From SZUA-22 sp963751695 (GTDB lineage Bacteria > Bacteroidota > Ignavibacteria > Ignavibacteriales > Melioribacteraceae): 64,000 nt of DNA. Numbering within the stretch: position 1 is the first letter of the stretch; the number at the start of each line of letters is the position of its first letter. The notes under the pieces are model-generated. The model was not told the DNA's origin. It saw only the letters and a program-made list of their open reading frames with translations, and did no database searches. Made by a program: the position numbers and the translations under genes. The DNA is taken from positions 434,001 to 498,000 of the forward strand of contig CAVVVP010000010.1 in NCBI GenBank assembly GCA_963751695.1, read 5' to 3'. This document shows, one piece after another, positions 27,635 to 37,321 of this stretch.

Positions 27635-28561
27635 TTATAATTTCAATAAATTCTTGGCATTTTGATATAACATTTTATCAATTTTAGTTCCTTCAATAGC
27701 AAGCCTTTCAGCAAGGAATTTTCCCGAATCATGCATTGTAATAGCTGATCCAGCTAGATTATCTTTTCCCAATTCACGGACAATCTTATCTTTTCCTACT
27801 TCTACCCTAATGTGGGATATAGAATATTTACCTGGAGGTGCTGAGGCAGCTGACATACAATCTGTTGTAATAATACAACGATTTTTATTCATAATCTTTA
27901 AATAATTTCTAAGAGCAAAATCTGGAATGTGAATACCATCAGCTATAAAACAAACATAGAGTTGATCACTTAGTGCCAATACTCGATTTATAATGTTGTC
28001 ATGCCTTGGTAAAATGTTAGGAGCTCCGTTCCCAAGATGAGTGAACATTTTTAATCCAGAATCTATTGCACCTTGAAGTTGATCCAAAGATGCATCTGAA
28101 TGACCCGCAGAAACGACAACATTATTCTTTGTGAGATAACGGATAAGTTTAAAATCAGAATCGACTTCTGGGGATAGTGTGAATAGTCTGATCAATCCAT
28201 TGCCAGTATTAAGAATTTTTTTAACTTTATCTAGATCAGCTTTAAGAATATACTCTTTAGGATGAGCTCCTCTGAATCCTTCAATTGGATTAAGGAATGG
28301 ACCTTCAACGTGTATCCCCTTTATAATCGAATTAACTATATCATTACTTGTAATAAGGCTTGAAAGATTTTTCACTTTCAGAATCATTCTTTCAAAATCA
28401 TCAGTTATGAGAGTTGCTAAGATTCCTTCAACTCCGTCTTGGAGAAGTTTATTAGAAGCAAACTCTAGTTCTTTTTCTGTTATATCCAGCTTATTGAAAT
28501 CAATACCAGCATAACCATTAACTTGAAGATCGAAATATTTTGATTCGGATTGTAAATTCAT
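27635..28561 (-). CDS. N-acetylglucosamine-6-phosphate deacetylase-like amidohydrolase (short form)
   Basis: The 308-residue protein carries NagA-type metal and substrate motifs: HVEGPFLNP near residue 95, SAGHSDA, FTHLGNGAP, ADGIHIPD and ITTDCMSAA. NagA removes acetate from GlcNAc-6-phosphate. The usual N-terminal beta domain of about 50 residues is missing; the chain begins almost directly with FDLQVNGYAGIDFN, where NagA has the first strand of the barrel. The family is normally about 380 residues long. The ATG follows the ThuA stop codon directly. Function as a deacetylase of another amino-sugar derivative is also possible. Confidence 0.78.
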   Translation of the reverse strand: MNLQSESKYFDLQVNGYAGIDFNKLDITEKELEFASNKLLQDGVEGILATLITDDFERMILKVKNLSSLITSNDIVNSIIKGIHVEGPFLNPIEGFRGAHPKEYILKADLDKVKKILNTGNGLIRLFTLSPEVDSDFKLIRYLTKNNVVVSAGHSDASLDQLQGAIDSGLKMFTHLGNGAPNILPRHDNIINRVLALSDQLYVCFIADGIHIPDFALRNYLKIMNKNRCIITTDCMSAASAPPGKYSISHIRVEVGKDKIVRELGKDNLAGSAITMHDSGKFLAERLAIEGTKIDKMLYQNAKNLLKL

Positions 28562-29317
28562 TTATTTACCCAAAGTCCATTCGATACCACCAACAATATG
28601 CTTCCAGAAATTTTCATCTTTATAACTTTCAGATCTATGACCAAGCGCAGTGTACCATATTCTGCCCCCTTCAAATTCTTGCCTCCAGCTTATAGGATGA
28701 AACTCTGGATGATTACCACCTTCGTATGTGGATTCATCAACGGTAATTAAGACTTCAATATTTTCATTTAAAGGATGGCTCCAGTTATACCACTCATCAG
28801 ACCACAACCAATCTTCGGGAAGATGTTTTGTTGAAGGAACGTCATTCACTAAAGTCTTTAGTGTGGCCTCTTGAATTTGTGGATGATCAGTAAAATATGT
28901 CCCAATCAGTTTACCGTACCATGGCCAGTTCTTTTCAGTCGTTGTTGCACCATGTATTCCAACAAATCCACCGCCAGAATTAATAAATGATTTGAATGCA
29001 GATTTTCCCTTATCATCAATAATATCACCACTTGTACTGAGGAAAATAATAATATCAAATTTTTTGAGATTAGATTCTCGAAACATTAATGAATCATCTG
29101 AAATCTGAACAAGGTATGGTTGAGTTTTTTCAAGTTCTTTTATAACCTTTGCTCCAACTTCTGCAGACTCATGAACATATCCATTTGCTTTAGTGAATAT
29201 TAAAATATTCTTCATTTTGCTATCACATCCTGAAAGTATTATAATACTTAATATTCCGCCTAATATACTGCTGAGTTTTAGTTTCAATTCTATCCCGTCA
29301 AATCTATTATGTGTCAA
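28562..29317 (-). CDS. ThuA-like domain lipoprotein
   Basis: The 251-residue protein has a lipoprotein-type leader ending in IILSGC (near residue 30). A ThuA (trehalose utilisation) domain follows, with KNILIFTKANGYVHES, FLSTSGDIIDD, GGGFVGIHGAT and GGRIWYTALGHRSESY. ThuA modules adopt a class I glutamine amidotransferase-like fold; in sugar operons they often accompany Gfo/Idh/MocA enzymes, as here. The reported start is an ATG, but a downstream TTG just before the hydrophobic leader is possible. The catalytic activity is not established for the family. Confidence 0.8.
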   Translation of the reverse strand: MTHNRFDGIELKLKLSSILGGILSIIILSGCDSKMKNILIFTKANGYVHESAEVGAKVIKELEKTQPYLVQISDDSLMFRESNLKKFDIIIFLSTSGDIIDDKGKSAFKSFINSGGGFVGIHGATTTEKNWPWYGKLIGTYFTDHPQIQEATLKTLVNDVPSTKHLPEDWLWSDEWYNWSHPLNENIEVLITVDESTYEGGNHPEFHPISWRQEFEGGRIWYTALGHRSESYKDENFWKHIVGGIEWTLGK

Positions 29318-29324
29318 ATACTTC

Positions 29325-30560
29325 TTATTGAATTACAACTTGTAGAGGATTGTCGAGCAATCCAATAACCTCATTCAAATAGGTAATGAATTCCTCTTTG
29401 TTTTTAATTCCATCACTCTCTTGACTCCAACAAGCAGCAAAATAGTAATCCAATTTATTTTGTTGAGCTTTCAAAACAACAATTTCGCTGAATTCGTCAT
29501 CTGTAATTTTAACCAAACTTGATTTATTATAAAATAAAGCAATCCCTAAGTCATCATCCTCACCGGCAAGTGATTGTTTACCCCAAATAGCAATGTAATT
29601 CCATTCATCATTGATTTGAGGATCAGAAGCTAGATATTCTGTGTTTGCATGCTTCGCCAAACCTGTGCAATACTCATCATGATTATTCCCAACTTTAAAA
29701 GAATAATGAGTTAATCTACTTCCAGCATCAATTTGAACATTTGAGTTAAGATCTGCTTTTCCCTTCCCAAATTCCCAATTAGAATATTTAATGTTAAGCA
29801 AAGCTGAAATTGGACCATCTTCTAAGACTGTACAAGTAGTACTTTCAGTTTTAGATACTTTTTCAACTTTCTCATCAATCCATGCGCCAAATGTACCAAT
29901 TCCAAGGGAAGTGCCAACTTTTAGAACATCCATCCCCCAATCGGCCATATTATGATAGTTATCTTGACCACTAGCATCTTTTGTGTGACCAACATTAGGC
30001 AGTATTATATCAGATACTTTCTTGCCAAAAATATCAGTTGAATTTCTCCAATCCAGATACAAGCGATACCCAACCTTATCAGATTCCCATGCTGGTCCTT
30101 CACATTTATAAAAATAGTTGTGGTCAATGTGTCCAATAGGAGTAGTTGATTTATGTACTGATTCAAAATGTCCACCTTCATAGACTCCATCAACAAGTTC
30201 GTAGTCTACCTTCTCAGAAATTTCAGCATGAGCTCTTTGTGTAAATTCTTGCTTTTGTTCAGTTTCAATTAAAGTTATCTGTTTAGTTTCATTTGGATTT
30301 ATAGTTATGAGAAAGGCAAATCTATCTTTTTTCCCATCTCCGTCAGAATCTACTAATTGGGATGGCAATTCAATTTCTCCGCTATAGGCAGCAAGTTTCT
30401 CTACGCTCACAGATTTGATTTTGTTTAGTGATATACTAACTAATTCATCTTCCCTATTCTTATCCAAACTATTTTTTAGAGTTATAGTTTGTTTTGTGTT
30501 TTGTTGACATCCCAATTGTAGGAGGATGAGAAATAATGATGTGATGACTATCTTCTTCAT
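29325..30560 (-). CDS. DUF4861 family lipoprotein
   Basis: The protein (411 residues from the preferred ATG) begins with a lipoprotein signal ending in LLQLGC. It contains the DUF4861 hallmarks GPAWESDKVGYRLYLDWRN (near residue 145) and DIFGKK. This family is found in polysaccharide-degradation loci of Bacteroidota and relatives, often with pectin-type lyases, and is thought to be a sugar-acting enzyme. The ATG at 30560 was chosen because GGAG lies 6 bases upstream and the upstream gene stops at 30562. Export to the periplasm or outer membrane is expected. Confidence 0.78.
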   Translation of the reverse strand: MKKIVITSLFLILLQLGCQQNTKQTITLKNSLDKNREDELVSISLNKIKSVSVEKLAAYSGEIELPSQLVDSDGDGKKDRFAFLITINPNETKQITLIETEQKQEFTQRAHAEISEKVDYELVDGVYEGGHFESVHKSTTPIGHIDHNYFYKCEGPAWESDKVGYRLYLDWRNSTDIFGKKVSDIILPNVGHTKDASGQDNYHNMADWGMDVLKVGTSLGIGTFGAWIDEKVEKVSKTESTTCTVLEDGPISALLNIKYSNWEFGKGKADLNSNVQIDAGSRLTHYSFKVGNNHDEYCTGLAKHANTEYLASDPQINDEWNYIAIWGKQSLAGEDDDLGIALFYNKSSLVKITDDEFSEIVVLKAQQNKLDYYFAACWSQESDGIKNKEEFITYLNEVIGLLDNPLQVVIQ

Positions 30561-30561
30561 G

Positions 30562-31596
30562 TTATTCTCCACTGATATCTTTTAAATTTACTTCTTTTCT
30601 AATTTCATTTGATTTATATATTGCTTCAACAATTCCAAGTGATTTAAGTGACTCATCACCGGAAACAATGCATTCATTTCCACTTTGTATTGATCTTGAA
30701 ATACTTTCGAATTGTAGTTTATGAGGTTCGACCGAAAATCCAGCTAATGGGGAGTCTGTTCCAGAATTTTCATTTCTACGGTTTTTAACGGTATCAAATC
30801 CGTCAATTTGAATAATGGAATTATCCCCATCAAGAATTACTGTCCCTTTCTCACCATGTAGCTCAATTCGCCTTGCCTGGGTAGGTTGAATACTTGTGGA
30901 AGCTTCTATACTTCCAATTGCTCCATTTTCAAATCTAAGAGTTGCGGTTGCTGAATCTTCAACTTCAATATTCTCATGAGTAAATGTTCCGATATTCGCA
31001 AACAGACTATCAACTGGACCAACGAAATATTGAAGCAGATCGATAGTGTGAATTGCTTGGTTAATTAATACTCCTCCCCCGTCAAGTTCTTTTGTACCAC
31101 GCCACGCACCGCTGTCATAATAATCTTGACTTCTATACCATTTAATATAAGCAGATGCGTGAAATATTTTACCAAGACTTTCTTCATCGATTATTTTCTT
31201 GACCTTCTGGACTGATTCAAGGAACCTACTTTGATAAATAATTGCAAGGCTCACGTTACTTTTCTTGCACGATTGGATTATTTTCTTTGCCCTATGAATA
31301 TTAACTTCAATTGGTTTTTCAACTATAACATTGAGTTTTTCTTTTGCAGCTTTAAGAGCATAATCAAGATGCGCACCGCTTGGAGTACAGATTGAAACAG
31401 TGTCAATCAATCCACTTTTAAGCATATCAGAATAATCATTGAAAACATTTAAATTATACTTTTCTAAAATCTTCGAGTTTTTGCTTTCATTTAACGTAAA
31501 TACAGCACTTAGTTCACAATTTGTCGCATCCAGTAGCGCTTGTGCATGTATATCCGAAATAACACCCCACCCGACAATTCCAACTTTCATATTCAT
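30562..31596 (-). CDS. Gfo/Idh/MocA-family NAD(P)-dependent sugar oxidoreductase
   Basis: The 344-residue protein has an N-terminal Rossmann fold (VGIVGWGVISDIHAQAL at residues 5-21), the conserved catalytic EKPIE near residue 95, and the C-terminal beta-sheet domain with GGGVLINQAIHTIDLLQYF. It oxidises or epimerises a sugar or inositol-type substrate. It is the first gene of a five-gene minus-strand set (oxidoreductase, DUF4861, ThuA, NagA-like, aldo/keto reductase) with gaps under 20 bases. Together they look like a small catabolic operon for a modified or acetylated sugar. Confidence 0.9.
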   Translation of the reverse strand: MNMKVGIVGWGVISDIHAQALLDATNCELSAVFTLNESKNSKILEKYNLNVFNDYSDMLKSGLIDTVSICTPSGAHLDYALKAAKEKLNVIVEKPIEVNIHRAKKIIQSCKKSNVSLAIIYQSRFLESVQKVKKIIDEESLGKIFHASAYIKWYRSQDYYDSGAWRGTKELDGGGVLINQAIHTIDLLQYFVGPVDSLFANIGTFTHENIEVEDSATATLRFENGAIGSIEASTSIQPTQARRIELHGEKGTVILDGDNSIIQIDGFDTVKNRRNENSGTDSPLAGFSVEPHKLQFESISRSIQSGNECIVSGDESLKSLGIVEAIYKSNEIRKEVNLKDISGE

Positions 31597-31804
31597 TCCA
31601 AGAAATTTTAGTCTTCCTTGTGTTAAATTATTAAAAATAAATCAAATTGAACAACACATAGACAAAAAACCGTATTTGCACCTCATTTTTGTAATATTCA
31701 TTTTGGGGGTAAAGAGTCAATAGGTTATCGAAACTATAAAGCTCATTTTGGGCAGTATTTAATTGAAAAAGTGTGAGGTTGGGATCAGAAATTCAAAAGT
31801 AAAT

Positions 31805-32491
31805 TTAAACAATAATACTATCTTCGATTTTAACTACTCTATCAGCATATTGTTGAATACGAAGATCATGACTGACCACAATTACACATTTGTTTTCATT
31901 TTTTGCCAAGTCATGAAGAAGTGCGATTATCTGAAATCCTTGTTTAGACTCTAAGCTTGCAGTTGGTTCATCTGCAAGGATAATATCTGCAGAATTACAT
32001 AAAGCTCTTATTATTGCGACTCTTTGTTTTTCTCCATGGCTTAGCGAATTGGGAAATTTATTAGCAAGATAATTTATATTGAATTTATCTAAGAATCCAT
32101 GAGCTATTTCTTTGGATGTTTTTCGGGATCTTCCAGCAAATTTTAAATTTAGGCAAATGTTCTCAAGAACCGTTAGACTGTCAATTAGTAGAAAATTTTG
32201 AAAAATAAATCCCAAGTGATTAACTCTTAGTCTCTGCAATTCTTTTGAAGAGTATTCACTTATATCTTTTCCAAGAATTTTAATATCCCCAGAACTCAGT
32301 TCGATTAATCCTGCCATCAGCAGTAGCAAAGTTGTTTTACCACTTCCGCTCGGTCCCAAAATCAGTAAAAGTTCACCGAGATTTGCTGTTAGCGAAATAT
32401 CCTTAACACCTATAGATTCTTGATAATTATCTATGTAGATTTTTGTTGCTTTATTCAATTGGATAACCTTATTTTGACTAAATTCACTCAT
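31805..32491 (-). CDS. ABC transporter ATP-binding protein, LolD/MacB type
   Basis: The 228-residue protein has Walker A GPSGSGKTT (near residue 41), the Q-loop region LGFIFQNF, the signature LSHGEKQR and Walker B DIILADEPTASLE. The signature departs from the common LSGGQ. The family (LolD, MacB, FtsE-like) moves lipoproteins, lipids, peptides or drugs from the outer face of the inner membrane. The start overlaps the end of the permease gene by 4 bases, so the pair is translationally coupled. It closes the putative aminolipid operon. Confidence 0.9.
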   Translation of the reverse strand: MSEFSQNKVIQLNKATKIYIDNYQESIGVKDISLTANLGELLLILGPSGSGKTTLLLLMAGLIELSSGDIKILGKDISEYSSKELQRLRVNHLGFIFQNFLLIDSLTVLENICLNLKFAGRSRKTSKEIAHGFLDKFNINYLANKFPNSLSHGEKQRVAIIRALCNSADIILADEPTASLESKQGFQIIALLHDLAKNENKCVIVVSHDLRIQQYADRVVKIEDSIIV

Positions 32492-33621
32492 TTGAATACC
32501 TCAAGAGGATATATTTTTCTCAACCTATTTATGGAGATTATCGAACTAATAAGACTCATAGCAATGATTGATATAGACACTAGTAAAATTTGATTTATTG
32601 TTATTTTTGCGCTCACTTCAGGAGAAATGATTTCAATTAACTTAACCATTGGGAAGTAAAGAAAAACTGATAATACGATTGATAAACAAGACATTATCAA
32701 AGCTTGATTGAGTATTAATGTTGGAAGAAAAAATTTCGGAGCGCCAATAGCTTTCATTACAGCCATGTCTTTTCTCTTTTCGAGGATGTTTATAGAAAGA
32801 ATTAAACTTAAAATTACTGTCAAAACAATTCCACCAAGTCCAGCAATTGAAAAGAAAATTGGAAGTATCCCAGATTTAGTTTCAAAAATATTATTATTCA
32901 AGAATGTTGCATGATCATATGCCACAACGTTGGGAATTGCTAAATTAATTTTTTCAGAAACATCATATACATTGGAATTATTTATTTTTACAATAAAACA
33001 TGTTACGATACCGGGGAAACCTAACAGTTTTGAAGCGGTTTTTAACGAAGTAAAACCGTACTGAATAACAAAAGCATTTGTTCCGGTACTTAATCCAACT
33101 AATTTTAGTTTTGTATCTTGTACGACAACAGTATCACCAAGTTGATAATTCATTTTCGCCGCGAATGCTTTATCAAGAACAATATCTGTATCGTCAATAA
33201 TAGTTCGACCATTGATTACTTTGGGTGGACCTCCATACTGACTTTCTTTGGAATAGCCGGCAATAAACAAGGTAGCAAAGTTTTCCTTTTTCGTAACTGT
33301 TGTTAATAAAAGTAATACTGGGGAAGCACTTTCAACATCTGGAAGTTCATTGATTTTACTCTTGAGGTGGTATGGGAGTATCGATGTTCCTCTTAAGATA
33401 TTATTTGAACTTTTTTGCAAAATCCAAATATCACCATTGTTATGCCTAATATATTCTACTGAACCATCCGCTACACCTTTATAGATCCCGGCTAAGAACA
33501 GCATTAAGCTAATACAAAGAGACATTCCTAATATAGTTAAGAGTATCCTAGATTTTTGACTGACTAAAATTCTTAATGAGTACATTATTGTATTCACCTT
33601 TTTATTATGCGAACATTTCAA
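32488..33621 (-). CDS. ABC transporter permease, FtsX/MacB type
   Basis: The 377-residue protein has one membrane helix near residue 30 (ILLTILGMSLCISLMLFLAG). A large periplasmic MacB_PCD-like domain lies at about 55-250. Three C-terminal helices of the FtsX fold follow, with a MKAIGAPKFFL coupling segment between them. This four-helix type VII layout belongs to lipoprotein or substrate-extruding transporters. It overlaps the class II aldolase gene by 17 bases, which argues for tight co-expression with the lipid-modifying genes upstream. The cargo is unknown; a modified lipid is my suggestion. Confidence 0.85.
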   Translation of the reverse strand: MKCSHNKKVNTIMYSLRILVSQKSRILLTILGMSLCISLMLFLAGIYKGVADGSVEYIRHNNGDIWILQKSSNNILRGTSILPYHLKSKINELPDVESASPVLLLLTTVTKKENFATLFIAGYSKESQYGGPPKVINGRTIIDDTDIVLDKAFAAKMNYQLGDTVVVQDTKLKLVGLSTGTNAFVIQYGFTSLKTASKLLGFPGIVTCFIVKINNSNVYDVSEKINLAIPNVVAYDHATFLNNNIFETKSGILPIFFSIAGLGGIVLTVILSLILSINILEKRKDMAVMKAIGAPKFFLPTLILNQALIMSCLSIVLSVFLYFPMVKLIEIISPEVSAKITINQILLVSISIIAMSLISSIISINRLRKIYPLEVFK

Positions 33622-34711
33622 CTTCTGTTTTAAGATGAGGGACTACTCTCTCAAAGATATCATCTAATGAATAACCAGTAATTGTTAGACCGTGGTTTTT
33701 TAATCCAACAACAGCTTGATTGGGATTTTCTGAAATCTTGATCATTTCTATCACTTCATTTGCCAACTCTGTAGTTCCGCATGGATAGTTTTGGGTTGTG
33801 CAAATAATATCATCCAACCAAGCATGAACATGAACGATAGCTCCAACTTCAGGAAATGTTTTATAAATTAATGCATGTTCAACGGCATCAACGGAAACTC
33901 TGACTTTTGGATTAAAGAGAAGAGGCATACTCAATATTGCTTCTCCTCTCTCAAAGTTAAATCCTTTTACCAAAAGTACATCCCTTCCAACTTCTGAAAT
34001 ATTTGATTTATCAACTCCCCTTCCCGTCATCCAAAATGTTGCTTCACCCAATCGGGGATAGTTTTCGCGGGCGCTTAAATTCCCATAGCTAGCTCCAGTA
34101 ATCCCAAATATTTTATAAAGATGATGTAACTCCTCTTCAATTAATACTTCTTTAAGTGCAAAAGGCGTTGGAAGAACTCCTAAATTGTTAAGTACATTAC
34201 CATAATGCTTCATCTCCTCAACGATAAGCGTTGTTTTCCAACATTCAACGGGAAGGTCTGTTTCAAATTTGTTGTCGGTCGCGAATTGCGCACTCGCAAT
34301 TGGAAGAATCGCGTTCATGATTTTATTAAGGTTATATTCTATGTTGTAAAACCCAGCTTCTGGAGTCGTGAAATAAACTTGACTTCCAGCACCGAGATTA
34401 GGGCGACCAGCTGTCTTATCTGGCTTCACATATACAAGAAGATTTGATAAAGATTTAATTAATGTTGTATAAGATTTTGCGCGAATATCATCAGTTTCAT
34501 TCTTCTCGACTGCTATCGAAATCACAGAAATATATTTTGATTTCCTTCTAAAATACTTTGGATTTTCAACTGATGTTAGATTTAGTATAAATTGAACATT
34601 CTCTGGGGCTTCACAAAGTTCGTGTCCGTAATCAATAAAAGTCTCTGCTAATTTATCTGTAAAGCTATCTCTCAGCAAATCATCTCTATCTTTAATTATT
34701 GCAAATTTCAT
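33605..34711 (-). CDS. Class II aldolase/adducin-domain protein with N-terminal extension
   Basis: The 368-residue protein has a class II aldolase fold in its second half. GNLSAR (near residue 212), the metal-binding HVHAW (near residue 292) and KNHGLTITG (near residue 340) are visible. About 190 residues precede the fold and match nothing I recognise; they look alpha/beta. Family members cleave or form carbon-carbon bonds of phosphorylated sugars, or act as dehydratases. The ATG overlaps the decarboxylase stop by 4 bases. Its place between a PLP decarboxylase and an ABC exporter suggests a pathway step on a small head group. Confidence 0.78.
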   Translation of the reverse strand: MKFAIIKDRDDLLRDSFTDKLAETFIDYGHELCEAPENVQFILNLTSVENPKYFRRKSKYISVISIAVEKNETDDIRAKSYTTLIKSLSNLLVYVKPDKTAGRPNLGAGSQVYFTTPEAGFYNIEYNLNKIMNAILPIASAQFATDNKFETDLPVECWKTTLIVEEMKHYGNVLNNLGVLPTPFALKEVLIEEELHHLYKIFGITGASYGNLSARENYPRLGEATFWMTGRGVDKSNISEVGRDVLLVKGFNFERGEAILSMPLLFNPKVRVSVDAVEHALIYKTFPEVGAIVHVHAWLDDIICTTQNYPCGTTELANEVIEMIKISENPNQAVVGLKNHGLTITGYSLDDIFERVVPHLKTEVEMFA

Positions 34712-36111
34712 GATAATACTCCTTCAACTGATTTATTTATAAATAAATTATCCCTCTCAATCATTTGGCTGAATGATTCTCTATTTCTTACCAATTCATG
34801 ACCGTCTTTATTAACAGTGATAATTGCTGGTCTTTGAAATCCGAATTGAGATTCTAAAGATGTGAAGTAAGCTCCTGTATCCATAATTGCAATTACCTCA
34901 TCCGGGAAAATACTTGGCATTAACTTGTTTTTATAGACGATATCTGATGAAAAGCAACATGACCCATTTATTGAAACTCTTTTAGTTTTTGGTCTATGAA
35001 GGTCGTTGCATAAAAATATTTCGTGGTACTCATAATAAGTTGGTAAGGTTGTTGTCCCCAATCCTCCATCTGTTATCAACCATGTTCGAATCCCTTTTCT
35101 TCTTTTTACTTTATGTACTTTTAGTAACAAAAACTGATTTTGACTTGTGATAGCTCTTCCAGGTTCATAGATCAATTCTGGCAAATCGTCTGGAGAGAAA
35201 TATTTTTTGACTGCAGAAGAAATTGCTTTTCCGAATTCAATAAAACTTGCCTTCCTTAATTTTCCAATTTTTACTGGTAAGTGATTAAATGCTTGATATA
35301 GAATCATTTCGAAGCTGGTTAGTTCTCTTGATGTAGAAGCCGATATTCCCCCGCCAACATCAATAACATTTATTTTGAAACCTTCTGAAAGAGTATATTT
35401 AAAAAGGGGGGAGAGTAAATTAATTACATTGTCATATTCTTTCGGGTAATTGATTCCTGTACCGATGTGAAAGTGATATCCATAAAAGTTTAAAGATTTG
35501 GATTCTTTTATATATTTCAATGCTTCATGAACTTCATGACCCTCTAAATCAAGACCAAATAGTGATGCTTTTCTACTTCCAGTTGCCGAGCCACTGTTCA
35601 TTCCAGAAGGGATATAGTTAGGGTTTATTCTCAGAAGGATATTTGCTTTTATATCTAGGTTTATACCTACCTTTTCCAGAGTGATTATCTCCTCAAGGGA
35701 ATCAACTATTATAAACCTTACGTTGGTTTCAAAGCATCGCTGAATAAATTGCTTCGTTTTATTTGGACCATTTACGATAATTTGATCTGGTGAAAAACCA
35801 GTCCTAATAGCTAAATACAATTCATACTCAGTGGCAACTTCTGCGTTCAATCCAGATTGCCTAATAATATCAACAATGTAGGGAACTGAATTACATTTGA
35901 ATGCATAGTGAATAGAGACTTTACCCTCATAGGAGCTTTGCATGCTTTCTTTAAAGTTCGAAGCTGAGTTTCTCAATCTTTCCTCATTAATAACATGTAG
36001 AGGTGTACCATAAATATCAGCCAAATCAATAATACTTGAGTTTTGAATGATTGCTTCTCCATTATTCCCAGCTCTCAATCCCCAATTTTCCGGTGTTAAT
36101 TTTCTTTTCAT
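34708..36111 (-). CDS. Fold-type III PLP decarboxylase, DAP/ornithine decarboxylase-like
   Basis: The 467-residue protein has the alanine-racemase-type barrel with the PLP lysine in YAFKCN (near residue 71). HFHIGT, VGGGIS and EPGRAI follow, and then the substrate-binding CCFSSD and DTGAYF of diaminopimelate and ornithine decarboxylases. It would remove a carboxylate from an amino acid-type substrate. No other lysine-biosynthesis gene is near, and it sits behind a BtaA-like gene. Its substrate may therefore be the amino-carboxypropyl head group of a lipid or a small precursor. That assignment is inference; an amino-acid decarboxylase role elsewhere is possible. Confidence 0.82.
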   Translation of the reverse strand: MKRKLTPENWGLRAGNNGEAIIQNSSIIDLADIYGTPLHVINEERLRNSASNFKESMQSSYEGKVSIHYAFKCNSVPYIVDIIRQSGLNAEVATEYELYLAIRTGFSPDQIIVNGPNKTKQFIQRCFETNVRFIIVDSLEEIITLEKVGINLDIKANILLRINPNYIPSGMNSGSATGSRKASLFGLDLEGHEVHEALKYIKESKSLNFYGYHFHIGTGINYPKEYDNVINLLSPLFKYTLSEGFKINVIDVGGGISASTSRELTSFEMILYQAFNHLPVKIGKLRKASFIEFGKAISSAVKKYFSPDDLPELIYEPGRAITSQNQFLLLKVHKVKRRKGIRTWLITDGGLGTTTLPTYYEYHEIFLCNDLHRPKTKRVSINGSCCFSSDIVYKNKLMPSIFPDEVIAIMDTGAYFTSLESQFGFQRPAIITVNKDGHELVRNRESFSQMIERDNLFINKSVEGVLS

Positions 36112-36208
36112 TTTCTCCTCTGCTTACACAGTAATTTTAACTTTTCTGATGTTACTAGTTGTCACGATTGTGTCATAACCTTGTAAAATCTTTGTCATTG
36201 TTATTGAT

Positions 36209-37321
36209 TCATGAAATTTTCTTTCTATAAATGGCGAAATTCTTTTTTTTAATTAATCCTAATTTTTTAGCAGAATTAACACTCATTGCATTATTTTCAT
36301 CTATCCAGGTAGTTTCTAAAACTTCAAATTTTTTAGCAATTTTAAGTGTTTCATTAAGAATTATTGGATACACTTTCGTTCTTTTGAAACAATTTTTTAT
36401 TCCAACAGCAAAGAGCACAGCCTCTAGAATATTCTTTCTTTCATTTAATAAATGAAAATATTTAATCGGATTAAATTTCCCATTGAACTGTTTTAGGAGC
36501 GGATTTATATTTAATGCAAAATGAACTGCTGCAACCACCTCGTTTTGATACTCAACAAATTTGATGAGATCAGGTGGAGTGACCAATTTCAAATATTTTG
36601 AGGAAAATAGATACTCCTCTTCACTAACAGTCAGAAAACTCCAATTATCCTTAAACGCATCGTTAAATACATTTCTAAGATTTTCAAGATCTATTTTATA
36701 ATTTTGCATGTTGAAAGAACGTGTACTGGTATTCTCCATATTCAACAATGGGATCCTCTCCATATCTTTTTGAAATATATTCTCTAATATTTTTGTTTAT
36801 TCTAGTATGGAGAAGCTTTGACTTAGTAAATCCGGAGCACTCTAAAAGAGAGTTATAATATTCCAGATTATAAGTTTCAAAGAAGGTCGGGGAGTCATCA
36901 AAAGAATCTATCAATATCCCTAATTCAGAGTAGTGACTTGGATTAAAGGGACCTTCTAAATACTCAATACTGTTTTGTGAACAATATTTTTCGACCTCAT
37001 CAATTAAATATTTAATAGCAACAGCATCATTTATAGATTCAAAAAATCCGAAGAGTGCCTTTTTTAAACCGAGTTGTACTTCATATTCTTTATTGATAAT
37101 GATTGCGATTCTTGAGACAATTTCTTGTTCCCTATAACAATTAAATAACTTAATATCAGCATGCCTGAAATAAGGATTTATCGCGTTGAATTCAGAATTC
37201 GTTTAACTTCAGATTTAAATGGGGCAATCCAATTTTGATTGCCTTTGTAAATGATTTGAGGCAGAGATAAAAAATCATTCAATTCTTTTCTACTTCTAAC
37301 ATTGCGAACGCTGTAGCACAT
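36209..37321 (-). pseudogene. GNAT-like acetyltransferase-family gene interrupted by two frame changes
   Basis: Three frames must be joined to read the family. The first runs from the ATG at 37321 (preceded by GAAGGAG six bases away) with ELNDFLSLP and NWIAPFKSEV. A second frame begins near 37200 with NPYFRHADIKLF, then GFFESINDA and GPFNPSHYSELG. A third frame begins near 36740 with TRSFNMQNYK and ends with AMSVNSAKKLGL. This order matches a widespread N-acetyltransferase-like family of about 370 residues. The first shift looks like a missing base, the second like an extra base. The start overlaps the end of the BtaA-like gene by 43 bases. Either the gene is decaying or the assembly has indel errors here. 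Confidence 0.7.

Noticed and set aside
34708..36111. lysA for lysine synthesis
   Set aside because: The catalytic motifs fit diaminopimelate decarboxylase in general, but the operon contains lipid genes and no lysine pathway genes.
36696..36914. Separate 72-residue gene
   Set aside because: Upstream codons in the same frame already encode the GNAT-like family (for example GPFNPSHYSELG), so it is the middle of an interrupted gene.
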